Positions 16,165-25,139 of a DNA stretch of 64,000 nucleotides are shown one piece after another. The stretch is from a virus. The stretch is taken from positions 1 to 64,000 of IMG/VR virus record IMGVR_UViG_3300036770_003728, one strand, 5' to 3'. A model generated the notes under the pieces. The model was not told where the DNA came from, did not search any database, and saw only the letters and a list, made by a program, of their open reading frames with translations. The translations under genes were made by a program, and so were the position numbers. Numbering within the stretch: position 1 is the stretch's first letter; each line of letters starts with the position of its first letter.

Positions 16165-19100
16165 TCGTACATTCTCCAAGTAGTTCCTGTCCAAAATAAT
16201 CCAATGCTGTCGCCATTGGTATTAATAACCAATGTACCACTGCTGGAATTACTGGTATTGGTAATTGTGGTTCCACTACCAGCTAAAATCACAAAACTGT
16301 TAGCAGTGTAAGCACCCCCGGCATCGGCAAAAAATACTGCATCTCCTGGGGCCACTGCTGGTGGGACCGGTAAGGTAGCTGTAATTGATCCGTTGTTGGT
16401 GTTAATACCATATCTACGGTTGGGTATCACTGCAAAATTAGCTGTCCTGATTTCAAATTTTTGTTCTAGGTTATTGGCTGGTGGCTGGACTCGCTCATTA
16501 CCGTCAACATTGATTGCCCCAGACATCGCTGCATGCACTGTACAACGATAACGCAGTCTGGCTGGTGCATTCATTGGCACAGTGAATATGATTTCGCCTG
16601 AAGCTGCACCATTATTGGTTACACCAACGGTGTATGCAGTTAGTGTTGGCCCATCTTCGCTGCCAGTCTCTTCCACAATCTGGAATGGATGTCCTCCGCC
16701 ACTGTTGTTAATGAATCTATAGGTTTCACCACGACGTAAATTCAATGTTGGATTGTTAGTGGCTGTGGCAAAGAATCTGCCATCAGCAGCAAAAACATAT
16801 GCGCTGCTGCCATTGGCCGTGATTGTAAACACTGCCGGACGATTAATACCGGGGTTATTTTGTACCTTGACATTGGCTGTAGCAAAGTTTACATTGCCGG
16901 CTACAGTGTCGACTGGTACCATCTGTCCTTCAGGAGTAAACACAATTGCCTGCGGATTTGGTCTTGATGGTGCTGGCGGTGGAACAAAAGCAATTAACCC
17001 AGTGTCAGCATCAGTCTTGATCAAGGCATTGCCAAAATTAATGGTACTGCCGCTTAAGTACAAGTCTCTCCAACGTCGTGTGTCTGATCCTAAGTCATAG
17101 GTTACATTACTGGATGGAATCAAATTGGCTGAAATATTACCATCTAGATAATTAGGTACATCAGTATAAGCAGGTATAGTAGGTGTACCAGTTAGATCAG
17201 CATAAGCACCAGTTCTTGCCACATCAGCAAATCCAGTTAAACCTGCACCGCTGCCATTGATATTGCCACTGAAACTGATATTGCCTGCTGCTACGTTTCC
17301 TGTATTGGTTAACAAGTAGTCGGCCACATTAGCATTAGCATATACCTGAGACTGTAGTGTAACTATAGCAGATTGCTGTGACGCTGCATTGGCACTTAAA
17401 CTATCTATAGTGGTCTGCTGGCTTTCACTATTGGCTGTTAATGTAGCCAATGATGTTGCTTGAGCAGCAGCATTAGCCACCAAATCGGTAATTTCTGTGG
17501 CTTGAGCAGCGGCATTAGCACTTAAACTATCTATAGTGGTTTGCTGGCTTTCACTATTGGCTGTTAATGTAGCCAATGATGTTGTTTGAGCAGAAGCATT
17601 AGCCCACAAATTATTAATTTCTGTGGCCTGAGCAGCAGCATTAGCTGTCAATGTATCTATAGTGGTTTGCTGGCTTTCACTATTGGCTGTTAATGTAGCC
17701 AATGATGTTGTTTGAGCAGCAGCATTAGCCCACAAATTAGTAATTTCTGTGGCTTGAGCAGCAGCATTAGCTATCCATGCTACATTGGCTGCTATAACAT
17801 TAGCAGCAATATTACCTTCAGCAGCAGTAGCACGCACTGTTTCAGTACTAACCGCAGCATTGATAATGGTATCAACGCTTTGATAGTTGGCAATAATTTC
17901 TGCCAAACTGTTTAGTGCCGTAGCATCAACATTATTTAGAATACTATCAATTTGAGTTTGTAGATTGGCTGTATTGGCTTGCCAGGCTGTGTTGGCTGCG
18001 GTAAATGTAGCATTAACTGAAGTTATCACTGCCGATATGTTACTGGTGCGTGCCACATTGGCAGCATCAATATTGGCTTGTAACTGAGTAATAAACTCTG
18101 GCCAAAACGCAGTGGTTTGAACACGACCATCTAAGAATTTAACATTGCCCACATAAGGCAAATTAGCACCTGCACTAGTGGTAACTTGTAAGCCATTACC
18201 AAAATCAGAGCTAACTACAGTGTTACCCATATTAATGGTATTGCCTACGTATGCAGTACGGAACGCTGCTACACTAGATCCTAAGTCGTGCGCTGCTGTG
18301 GTTTTGGGTATAACATTACCAGGTACATTAACATTACCTGTGCGCTCTAAATCCATACTCAACAGTGTGTTAGTCAACTTACTAACAATGCTTTGAGCCT
18401 TGAATCGTAGTTTGTAGGTATACAAGTATTGATAGGTAAACACAGTGCCTGGTACATTAACCAATGGGCCCGGCATGGCTTGATCTACAGCAAATGTTAT
18501 AGGACGATAAAACACTGCTGGGCTGCTGCCTGCTACCTGTGTTAAGCTACCAATGCTGCCTTGGCTACGAATTACCAGGCTATTAACAAACGGAGTTAAT
18601 ACTTCGATAACTTCACCACCGCTGAATGTAACCAATAAGTTATACAGTTCAGTATTTTCGTAAGCATAGAAAATCACAGTACTACTGGTAGTCCATTCAA
18701 TGGCTTCTGCACCAATTTGGTCGGCTAGTTCTCTGGTAACTATATCTACATTACCATAATCACCGACTCTAACAGTAGCGTTACCCATGTGCAGACCAGT
18801 GTTGGCAATATAAATATTGCTCCAACGCAGACTTTCACTACCCAAATCAAATTGATCTGTGCTTAGTGGTGTAACATTGCCTGGAAGTGTAAGATTGCCA
18901 GTGGCTGTTAGGTTAGCATAGAAACTGCCGTTAACAAGATTGTTTTCAGTATTGTTGCCCAGCTGGCTTATAACCGAGTTAATGTTACTGCGTAGGTTGC
19001 CTTCTTCGGAGATAGCACGAGCTGTTTCTGCTGCTATACTGGTTGCAAGAGCAGCAGCATTACTAAGTCTAGTGCTTTCATTGGCTAATATACTAGTAAC

Positions 19101-22055
19101 TATAGCACTGGCATTGGCTACACGAGCTGCACTTTCACTATTAATAGCACTTTGTAAACTGCTGGCATTGGCAATACTTGCTACATTAGCAGCATCGATG
19201 TTGGCCTGTAGTGCTATGTCTGCTGCTAATCTTGTAGCAGCTTCAGCATTGATATTAGCAGTGATTGCCGAAGTGGTTCCTGAACCTAAGCTGGTAATTT
19301 GAGCTTGGAGTGCAGTTTCAGCAGCAGTGGCTCTTGTAGTTTCTGTGATTACGCTTTGAGCTAGGGCTGCTGCATTGGCAGTTCTATTAGCGGTCTCGGT
19401 AGTAATAAAGCTAGGCAAGAACGCCGTGGTCTGTACAGTACTGTCCGGGAATGTTACATTACCTTTTACAGCAATTGGTGTACCACCACTGGTCTCAGCA
19501 CGTAGTCCATTTACTGGATCAACTGTTAAACTGGCTGTGCCAAAGTATACAGTACTGCTACTAATAAACAAACTACGGAAGGCCTGGCTAGCACTACCTA
19601 AATCTTGAGTTAAATGATTTTTTGGTAGTATATGACCTGGTACTTCGAATGTACCACCAACTGCATTAAGATTAGCACTGTATCCACCAGCCAGTAACTG
19701 ATGTTCTGTACCTTGTAGAACAGTAACATTAGCATGTATGGCTGCTTCAGCAGCAGTAGCTCTAGCTGTTTCAGCTGTGACACTGGCAGCAAGAGCGCTG
19801 GCATTGGCGATTCGGTTCGCCGATTCAGTGTTGAGATTATTGGTTATTGTGGTATCAGCCAGTATACGTGCTGATTCTTCTGTGTTGACATCATTGACAC
19901 GGTTGGTAATTTCCAAAGCAATGTTGGCAAATATGGCAGCAACGTTATTAGTCAATGCTGTGTTGGTATTTGTAACTTGTGTTTGTAAGCTGGTTTCGGT
20001 TGTGGTAGCACGAGTTACTTCAGCAGTGATATTACTTTGTAGATTAACGTCTGCTGCTGCACGAGTAGCTGCTTCTGCATTAATAGCAGCAGTTAATGCA
20101 ATATTAGCTGCATTCAAACTACCTGTCAGTACACTGGTATTGCTGATTCGTGTAGCAGTTTCAGTGTTTAGGTTGGCCTGTACAGCTGATTCAGCAGCTT
20201 GAGCACGACTACGCTCTAAATTAATGTCCGTATTGAGCTGTGTGCTCAGTGCTGTGATAGCACCTTGCAGCGTATTATCCGATGCTTGGAAAGCGGCTAC
20301 CACTTCAACCAAACTGTTTAGCGCCGTGGCATCTACGTTAACCAAAACATTGTTGATTTGCGTTTGAAGATTAGTAACATTAGCTACACGTTGTACGATT
20401 TCATTGTCTAACGCGGCTGTTAATACACTAACATTTGCAATTCTAGCAATATTAGCAGCATCTAACGAAGCCTGTAGTGCTGTATCACCAGCTGCTCTAG
20501 CAATGTTAGCTGCGGTTAAGGCCTGTAAAGTTGTAGCACTGTTGGCTTGCCATGCTGTATTAGTTGTATTAATGTTGTTCTGCAACGAAGTAATCACTGC
20601 GCTGACATTGCTTTCTCTGGCTGTGTTAGCAGCAGCGAAAGTGTTATTCATATTAGTGATCACTGCACTGATGTTACTGATTCGATCAATGTTGGCCGCA
20701 GTGAACGTATTATTCATACTGGTAATAACTGCGCTGATATTGCTAACACGATCAATGTTAGCTTGGTTAAATGTGTTATTAACCGAAGTAATCACTGCGC
20801 TGATGTTAGTGGTACGATCCAAATTGGCCTGCGTAAAGGTACTATTAACCAAAGTGATCACGCTGCTGATGTTGCTGATTCTGGCTACATTAGCACTGTC
20901 TAAGTTATTCTGTAATAATGTTTCAGCAGCGACGGCACGAGTTCGTTCTACAATAACATTGGCTATACGAGCACTGCTTTCAGCTGCCAAGTTAGCAGTA
21001 TGACTAATATTAGCAGCAATCAGGCTGGCTGCTAATGCACTGGTATTGGCTACCCTGGCCACGCTCTCAGCAGTGATATTAGCTCTGAGATTACCTTCTT
21101 CGCTAATAGCACGACTGGTTTCAATGGTCAAGTTACTCTTGATATTGTTATCTTCAACAATACGTTGAGCACGTTCGGTATTAATGTCTAGTTGTAAGTT
21201 ACCCTCGGCGCTGATCGCACGATTGGCTTCCACAATCACATTAGCTATTCTAGCTGCACTTTCTGCTGCCAAGTTGGCAGTCATACTTACATTAGCAGCC
21301 TGCAAACTAGCGGCCAATGCACTAGCATTGGCTGTACGAGCAGCGGTTTCAGCTGCAATATTAGCCTGTAAATTAACATCACCGGTTATTCTAGCACTGA
21401 TTTCGACGGACAAATTGGCTGCGTTTTGAGCTGCCACTACACGAATTGCAGTATCTTCTGCCAATCTTATATTAGCTTCAGCTACTACTGCATTAGCAGT
21501 AGCACTAATATTGCTGTTGATTAGGTTATCATTGGCTAAACGAATATTAGCTTCATTATTAATAGCTGTTTGTAGAGCTGCTTCGGCAGCATAGGCTCTA
21601 ACTGTTTCTGCACCGATATTACTTTGAAGAGCCGAAACTGAATTTGCTACAAATCCGTAAAAGTCAGGATCATTGTTGATACTTGTTGCAATGCCTTCAA
21701 GGGTACTAAGCTCAATAGGATAAACAGCACCAATGGTAGCCACTAAATTACTATTGACTTCTTCTACTCTGCCTAAGGTATTGGCCAAGTTGGCCAATAT
21801 AACTACCAGACCTTGTTGCACATACAGGTTACTATAGAACTCGCTATAGGAATTGGCCTGCATGTCGACCACACCGTCGGTGGGAATTGGGGCACCGCCC
21901 GGCGTTACTCCATCATGTATACGCAAGGTTTTAAGCGTGGTATCCACTGTGATCTCTCCCAGTGGGCCTACATAGGTGCTGCTTGTAGCTAGATTACCTC
22001 TTTTTAATAGAATCTGTCTAGCATCAAGGCTGATAACTTGGTTGTTAATAGTCAT
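16161..22055 (-). CDS. Giant repetitive tail fibre with C-terminal cupredoxin-like domain
   Basis: A 1964-residue protein. Residues 8-55 hold a fibre-attachment repeat (QILLKRGNLA, LRIHDGVTPGGAPIPT). Most of the rest is heptad-rich A/N/T/E sequence (RAVAAETLLQNNLDSANVA style) typical of trimeric fibre shafts, broken by three or four copies of a small beta domain (LGSASQAFRSLFISS, LGSESLRWSNIYIAN, LGSDTRRWRDLYLSG). Residues about 1745-1855 look like a plastocyanin-type cupredoxin with ligands His1789, Cys1838, His1841 and Met1844. The last 100 residues are a beta-rich tip. Likely a long host-recognition fibre; copper binding is inferred. Confidence 0.88.
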   Translation of the reverse strand: MTINNQVISLDARQILLKRGNLATSSTYVGPLGEITVDTTLKTLRIHDGVTPGGAPIPTDGVVDMQANSYSEFYSNLYVQQGLVVILANLANTLGRVEEVNSNLVATIGAVYPIELSTLEGIATSINNDPDFYGFVANSVSALQSNIGAETVRAYAAEAALQTAINNEANIRLANDNLINSNISATANAVVAEANIRLAEDTAIRVVAAQNAANLSVEISARITGDVNLQANIAAETAARTANASALAASLQAANVSMTANLAAESAARIANVIVEANRAISAEGNLQLDINTERAQRIVEDNNIKSNLTIETSRAISEEGNLRANITAESVARVANTSALAASLIAANISHTANLAAESSARIANVIVERTRAVAAETLLQNNLDSANVARISNISSVITLVNSTFTQANLDRTTNISAVITSVNNTFNQANIDRVSNISAVITSMNNTFTAANIDRISNISAVITNMNNTFAAANTARESNVSAVITSLQNNINTTNTAWQANSATTLQALTAANIARAAGDTALQASLDAANIARIANVSVLTAALDNEIVQRVANVTNLQTQINNVLVNVDATALNSLVEVVAAFQASDNTLQGAITALSTQLNTDINLERSRAQAAESAVQANLNTETATRISNTSVLTGSLNAANIALTAAINAEAATRAAADVNLQSNITAEVTRATTTETSLQTQVTNTNTALTNNVAAIFANIALEITNRVNDVNTEESARILADTTITNNLNTESANRIANASALAASVTAETARATAAEAAIHANVTVLQGTEHQLLAGGYSANLNAVGGTFEVPGHILPKNHLTQDLGSASQAFRSLFISSSTVYFGTASLTVDPVNGLRAETSGGTPIAVKGNVTFPDSTVQTTAFLPSFITTETANRTANAAALAQSVITETTRATAAETALQAQITSLGSGTTSAITANINAEAATRLAADIALQANIDAANVASIANASSLQSAINSESAARVANASAIVTSILANESTRLSNAAALATSIAAETARAISEEGNLRSNINSVISQLGNNTENNLVNGSFYANLTATGNLTLPGNVTPLSTDQFDLGSESLRWSNIYIANTGLHMGNATVRVGDYGNVDIVTRELADQIGAEAIEWTTSSTVIFYAYENTELYNLLVTFSGGEVIEVLTPFVNSLVIRSQGSIGSLTQVAGSSPAVFYRPITFAVDQAMPGPLVNVPGTVFTYQYLYTYKLRFKAQSIVSKLTNTLLSMDLERTGNVNVPGNVIPKTTAAHDLGSSVAAFRTAYVGNTINMGNTVVSSDFGNGLQVTTSAGANLPYVGNVKFLDGRVQTTAFWPEFITQLQANIDAANVARTSNISAVITSVNATFTAANTAWQANTANLQTQIDSILNNVDATALNSLAEIIANYQSVDTIINAAVSTETVRATAAEGNIAANVIAANVAWIANAAAQATEITNLWANAAAQTTSLATLTANSESQQTTIDTLTANAAAQATEINNLWANASAQTTSLATLTANSESQQTTIDSLSANAAAQATEITDLVANAAAQATSLATLTANSESQQTTIDSLSANAASQQSAIVTLQSQVYANANVADYLLTNTGNVAAGNISFSGNINGSGAGLTGFADVARTGAYADLTGTPTIPAYTDVPNYLDGNISANLIPSSNVTYDLGSDTRRWRDLYLSGSTINFGNALIKTDADTGLIAFVPPPAPSRPNPQAIVFTPEGQMVPVDTVAGNVNFATANVKVQNNPGINRPAVFTITANGSSAYVFAADGRFFATATNNPTLNLRRGETYRFINNSGGGHPFQIVEETGSEDGPTLTAYTVGVTNNGAASGEIIFTVPMNAPARLRYRCTVHAAMSGAINVDGNERVQPPANNLEQKFEIRTANFAVIPNRRYGINTNNGSITATLPVPPAVAPGDAVFFADAGGAYTANSFVILAGSGTTITNTSNSSSGTLVINTNGDSIGLFWTGTTWRMYE
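17395..17772 (-). repeat. Three 126-bp tandem repeats in fibre gene
   Basis: Three near-identical copies with a period of 126 bases (42 codons), seen from CTATCTATAGTGGT recurring at about 17401, 17527 and 17653. Each unit encodes a coiled-coil block containing NAAAQATEI and SLATLTANSESQQTT. High DNA identity points to recent duplication. Confidence 0.85.
20550..20880 (-). repeat. Five 66-bp repeats (22-residue units) in fibre gene
   Basis: Five successive 22-residue units of the form ISAVITSVNNTFNQANIDRV(S/T)N, encoded by about 66 bases each, more diverged than the 126-bp set. The regular hydrophobic spacing fits a trimeric coiled coil. Confidence 0.75.
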
Positions 22056-22525
22056 TGTATAGTCCCGCCGTCAATTATTGTGAAATCATTACCTTCTGGT
22101 TCGCCTTCTTGCGGAGGCATGTCTGCGTAGTACGCAGGAATTACGTACAAATCCAATGGTACATTATAGTTATTGTCTGTAAATGCTGGCTGTTCGCGAT
22201 CATCTTCTCGACGTATAGCACGGAAAGTTAATTTATACTGTCTTTGTGTCAGCGAATTAACTATATCCTTGGTTATAACAAATGTACCGATCCCATTGTT
22301 TTCGTTGATAAAGTTTACACCAAAACTTTGTACAGTTAATTGATTCAATGGATCTTGAATGTCTATACGCATGGTATACCCAGCCATATTCACTGGCTTT
22401 TGATCTTGATTTCTTACTCGTACTTGTACAGGGTTATCAATTCCCTGATATACTGTTACCGGCTTAGTGTACACGTCTCGGTTCCTTGTGGCAAAAATCG
22501 TAGGATCCCATATTGTTGCTGTCAT
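22052..22525 (-). CDS. Fibre- or baseplate-associated beta protein (157 aa)
   Basis: MTATIWDPTIFATRNRDVY opens a 157-residue protein with an immunoglobulin-like beta pattern: PVTVYQGIDNPVQVRVRN, then MAGYTMRIDIQD, then RQYKLTFRAIRR, and a glycine/aspartate tail. Its stop overlaps the giant fibre start, so it probably helps attach or assemble that fibre. The start could also be ATG 22561, which lies just after the late box; longer upstream frames run under the divergent plus-strand gene and are unlikely. A structural role is inferred from the operon. Confidence 0.65.
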   Translation of the reverse strand: MTATIWDPTIFATRNRDVYTKPVTVYQGIDNPVQVRVRNQDQKPVNMAGYTMRIDIQDPLNQLTVQSFGVNFINENNGIGTFVITKDIVNSLTQRQYKLTFRAIRREDDREQPAFTDNNYNVPLDLYVIPAYYADMPPQEGEPEGNDFTIIDGGTIQ

Positions 22526-22535
22526 TTTAATAGGA

Positions 22536-22543
22536 TATAAATA
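22536..22543 (+). promoter_or_regulatory. Late promoter TATAAATA (plus strand)
   Basis: A perfect T4 late box, TATAAATA, on the plus strand 40 bases before GTG at 22583. It points toward, and its transcript would overlap, the minus-strand late promoter at 22570-22577. Confidence 0.7.
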
Positions 22544-22569
22544 AGTTTGGATTGTAATCATTATTTTAC

Positions 22570-22577
22570 TATTTATT
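22570..22577 (-). promoter_or_regulatory. Late promoter AATAAATA before fibre operon
   Basis: The minus strand reads AATAAATA; the transcript should start near 22564, serving the 157-residue protein and the giant fibre. It faces the plus-strand box at 22536-22543. Confidence 0.6.
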
Positions 22578-22582
22578 GCAAA

Positions 22583-22951
22583 GTGGAAGAAATTAAAAAG
22601 CTGCTCGAACAGTATCCGTTCATAACTTATCTTATTTACGGCGGCAACGAATACATCGGAATCATACAAAATTCCGACGAACTTATCACAACGATTTATG
22701 ATTTTGGCAGCTTGAAAGACCCTGATCAAAAACAAAAGTTCTTGGACCTAGGTGAACAATGGTGGTGGGAGTCAAATCGCATGATCCCTATCAACGTTTT
22801 TCTCAAACGTGATTGGTCAGAATTCAAGGCCTGCGTAAAGACCATGAACAGCAAAGACGTAGATATACGCTTTGGTCCTCAGGTTAATCTTAAAGAAATG
22901 GCTGCTAAACGCAGCAAACGCAGATCAATTACTTTGGTTCGTAAGCTCTAA
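22583..22951 (+). CDS. Conserved small phage protein on the plus strand (122 aa)
   Basis: GTG at 22583 opens a 122-residue protein (first residues EEIKKLLEQYPFITY) with YGGNEYIGIIQNSD, LGEQWWWESNRMIPINVFL and a basic end (KRSKRRSITLVRKL). I recall related uncharacterised proteins in aquatic T4-like phages that start MEEIK, which supports this start over TTG 22547. The W-W-W cluster with a preceding beta strand suggests an Sm-like or Tudor-like barrel, but this is a guess. Its 3' end overlaps the convergent DnaE-like gene by 27 bases. Confidence 0.75.
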   Translation: MEEIKKLLEQYPFITYLIYGGNEYIGIIQNSDELITTIYDFGSLKDPDQKQKFLDLGEQWWWESNRMIPINVFLKRDWSEFKACVKTMNSKDVDIRFGPQVNLKEMAAKRSKRRSITLVRKL

Positions 22952-23500
22952 CAAATTCATGTGCACTGCTACTAGATGAGCATAGCTCACAGCATGCGCT
23001 TTTTTGAAATAATACCCAGATTCTGGCTTTTGCCATATGGTCTCAGCTACTTCACGCCATGGACGACCTATTAGGTGTCTTTTACCCGGCCTTATAATAG
23101 CCAAGAACATGGCCAACCTGGCTATAGAATCCACTGGCTCAGGCATACGACCTAAGGTATCCCAATGATTACCAATATGAATTAACTGTGCACAGAATTC
23201 TTGATCCAACAGTTTGTGCCAATTCGGTTTTTGTTGCATCAGTTCCGTTAACTGTTGTTCACTGTGAATTTGATTATATACTGATACATTCAAAAAATCT
23301 AGTTTAATATACCCACGTTGTTCAGCACTGCGAAAGTCAATAGTAGCAGTGTTGGTTATAGGATCATGTGGAATCTCAGTGACATAAACACCAGTATTAT
23401 GTGGAACATTGCCATCCAGGCTAGCACGCCTATACTGAATATGGCGTAAGATACTGGCACGATCACCAAAGTCAATGTCTACATCGCTGGTAAATTTCAT
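22925..23500 (-). CDS. Miniature DnaE-like protein (DNA polymerase III alpha palm motifs)
   Basis: A 191-residue protein. DVDIDFGDR at 6-14 matches the DnaE active-site strand (PDFDIDF), keeping both aspartates; KLDFLNVSVY at 67-75 matches FDFLGL with the third catalytic aspartate; AIIRPGKRH at 134-142 matches the ALYRPGP segment; and FKKAHAVSYAHL at 165-176 matches FNKSHAAAYAL. The order agrees with DnaE, whose full length is over 1000 residues. PHP, fingers, tau-binding and OB regions are absent. The start ATG overlaps the stop of the zinc-finger gene. Function unknown: nucleotide or DNA binding is likelier than processive synthesis. Confidence 0.7.
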   Translation of the reverse strand: MKFTSDVDIDFGDRASILRHIQYRRASLDGNVPHNTGVYVTEIPHDPITNTATIDFRSAEQRGYIKLDFLNVSVYNQIHSEQQLTELMQQKPNWHKLLDQEFCAQLIHIGNHWDTLGRMPEPVDSIARLAMFLAIIRPGKRHLIGRPWREVAETIWQKPESGYYFKKAHAVSYAHLVAVHMNLLELTNQSN

Positions 23501-24177
23501 AGTCCACCTAATTCTAAAATTTGTCTAGCGAATGCAACATCATCACTTAGATCTTTGAACTTGGATTGCCAGTGTGCAGGATCAATGAACTCAATCACAG
23601 TGGCTACTTGATCAGTATTTAATCGACTTAAAAAGTCAATCCCACTGTCACAGTTGTACACAGCCCAAGCACTAATACGACCAGTGGTGATATGATAGCA
23701 TATACGATTTTCGTTAACCAGTCTAAAGTAATCCCTATACCCATTCTTGTACTCAGGGTGTTGATACATATAGTCTACCATGGTTTCCATACTACGTTCA
23801 AGAGCATCTTTAACTGATTCTTTACGTAAGTATTCTACTAACCAACTAGTGTAAAACGTATCTGAAGTCCAACGATCTAACGGACGATTATTTTTGAGCA
23901 GCCAACGAGTGTACGCAGCAAGATTTACACAGTGTACACTATGACAGTACCTACCAAACTTTACAAAGGCTGTGTAATAACTACTAGCTACGAAATCTTG
24001 GTAATCACGTTTACGTCCACTTTGTGTGGTTTCATAAAAGATCCTGTAGGCTTGCAGTGCCCATTGTACCCCAATTTCGTTCTGCTGTTGATGTCTGCGC
24101 TTGGGTTCACAACTGTGACTGGTCAGCGTGGTTTCTTTAGCATAGGTTTTATGACAGTATTGGCATTCAAAAGGCAT
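23497..24177 (-). CDS. C2H2 zinc-finger-bearing conserved phage protein
   Basis: A 226-residue protein. FECQYCHKTYAKETTLTSHSCE at residues 3-24 is a C2H2-like finger (C-x2-C, then H with C or H after) adapted to nucleic acid or protein contact. The remaining 200 residues are helical and aromatic (AYRIFYETTQSGRKRDYQDF, YTRWLLKNNRPLDRW). It overlaps the DnaE-like gene by 4 bases and the upstream gene by 11, a fixed-looking three-gene block in the replication region. I infer a DNA transaction role; the main domain is not recognised. Confidence 0.7.
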   Translation of the reverse strand: MPFECQYCHKTYAKETTLTSHSCEPKRRHQQQNEIGVQWALQAYRIFYETTQSGRKRDYQDFVASSYYTAFVKFGRYCHSVHCVNLAAYTRWLLKNNRPLDRWTSDTFYTSWLVEYLRKESVKDALERSMETMVDYMYQHPEYKNGYRDYFRLVNENRICYHITTGRISAWAVYNCDSGIDFLSRLNTDQVATVIEFIDPAHWQSKFKDLSDDVAFARQILELGGL

Positions 24178-24622
24178 TTCTTATTTCTTTGTCGTCCCAA
24201 CCCAATGATTGTAGATAGGCTTCTAGATCTTTACGATTAGTGTTATTGACCAATATAGCCAATTCTTCTCTATTAAGATCTGGAAACTGTTCGGCTAGAA
24301 CTTTTTGTATAGGATTAGTCTTGTGCCGACTACCCATCCAATAGTGCTTTTGACGACCCATGTCTGGGCTCACTGACGTACACAGTAACCACTGCAACTT
24401 AGGATGGCGCCCAATGGCAAAAAAGTCTTGATTAACACGATCGTTTTGAGCTCGCAAATACCATTCTTGTAAATCTCTGTTGCCTTCTACACTGGCAGCA
24501 TACTTCATCATTAAGTACGTACTAAACTTTTTACGTTCTTCGTCAGTGAGTTCATCATAGAACCCACGGTCTTTGGTATCCAGTGCTGCCAGCTCTTGTG
24601 CTAGTGTTAGCTTGGCGCTCAT
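24167..24622 (-). CDS. Possible clamp-loader small subunit (T4 gp62-like), tentative
   Basis: A 151-residue all-helical protein: FYDELTDEERKKFSTYLMMKY near 21-42, HPKLQWLLCTSVSP near 78-91, and LQSLGWDDKEIRNAF at the end. The layout (helices, then a K-L-Q run with a tryptophan and basic patch) reminds me of gp62 clamp-loader subunits of marine T4-like phages, but gp44 and gp45 are not in the window to support it. Its ATG shares a base with the stop of the 169-residue gene. An unrelated helical protein is equally possible. Confidence 0.5.
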   Translation of the reverse strand: MSAKLTLAQELAALDTKDRGFYDELTDEERKKFSTYLMMKYAASVEGNRDLQEWYLRAQNDRVNQDFFAIGRHPKLQWLLCTSVSPDMGRQKHYWMGSRHKTNPIQKVLAEQFPDLNREELAILVNNTNRKDLEAYLQSLGWDDKEIRNAF

Positions 24623-25131
24623 TACCAGGCCCTTCCAAAATCAATGACTTCGCTAACTCTACTGATATCTTTAACAAAGTATGCACACAGTGGACTATCG
24701 GTATCAGTTTCCAAAGGCACAGCCAATAATTGGCCGGCTTTGAGTTTAGGAAAATACCACTTGACATCTTGATAAATGTCCACTATTTCAACTTGATGAA
24801 ACTCGGGCCTGTAACTTTTAATAGGGTTAAAACAAAACGCTGAAAAGCCACGATCATTAATGGAAGTCAATGGCACCACTTCAAGATCACCGATATCGGT
24901 TTCACCAATTAGTAATTGCCAATCCACTGGCATTTTTACTGTGTGCTCACCTATGCGTAGCACTAGAGCCGGGCTATTAAAACTTTCTAAGAAGATTAAA
25001 GGTATAAAGAAATAATCCGGAGTTTTAGGATCTGAATTATCCAATATACAAAAACGTAGATCTTCGATTTCATCGGGGATCTCATTAAGGTCGTAACTAC
25101 GATTGGTATCTAGGTTTAGTATTCTTGACAT
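24622..25131 (-). CDS. Conserved T4-like phage protein (169 aa)
   Basis: A 169-residue beta-rich protein: MSRILNLDTNRSYDL, FFIPLIFLESFNSPALVLRIG near 43-64, TVKMPVDWQLLIGE near 68-81, and IVDIYQDVKWYFPKL near 121-135. I recall very similar proteins in other aquatic T4-like phages without an assigned role. The beta-strand pattern with a long hydrophobic core hints at a barrel or clamp-like fold. It sits 8 bases after UvsW, in the replication block. No catalytic residues are evident. Confidence 0.65.
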   Translation of the reverse strand: MSRILNLDTNRSYDLNEIPDEIEDLRFCILDNSDPKTPDYFFIPLIFLESFNSPALVLRIGEHTVKMPVDWQLLIGETDIGDLEVVPLTSINDRGFSAFCFNPIKSYRPEFHQVEIVDIYQDVKWYFPKLKAGQLLAVPLETDTDSPLCAYFVKDISRVSEVIDFGRAW

Positions 25132-25139
25132 AATTGTTA

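Noticed and set aside
17395-17772. Regularly spaced repeats that might suggest a CRISPR array
   Set aside because: The units are contiguous, in frame, and code for coiled coil; there are no unique spacers or cas genes.
18940-21429. Several long open frames on the plus strand across the giant fibre gene
   Set aside because: They are mirror frames of the A/N/T-rich coiled-coil codons, have low-complexity A/L/V products and no ribosome sites.
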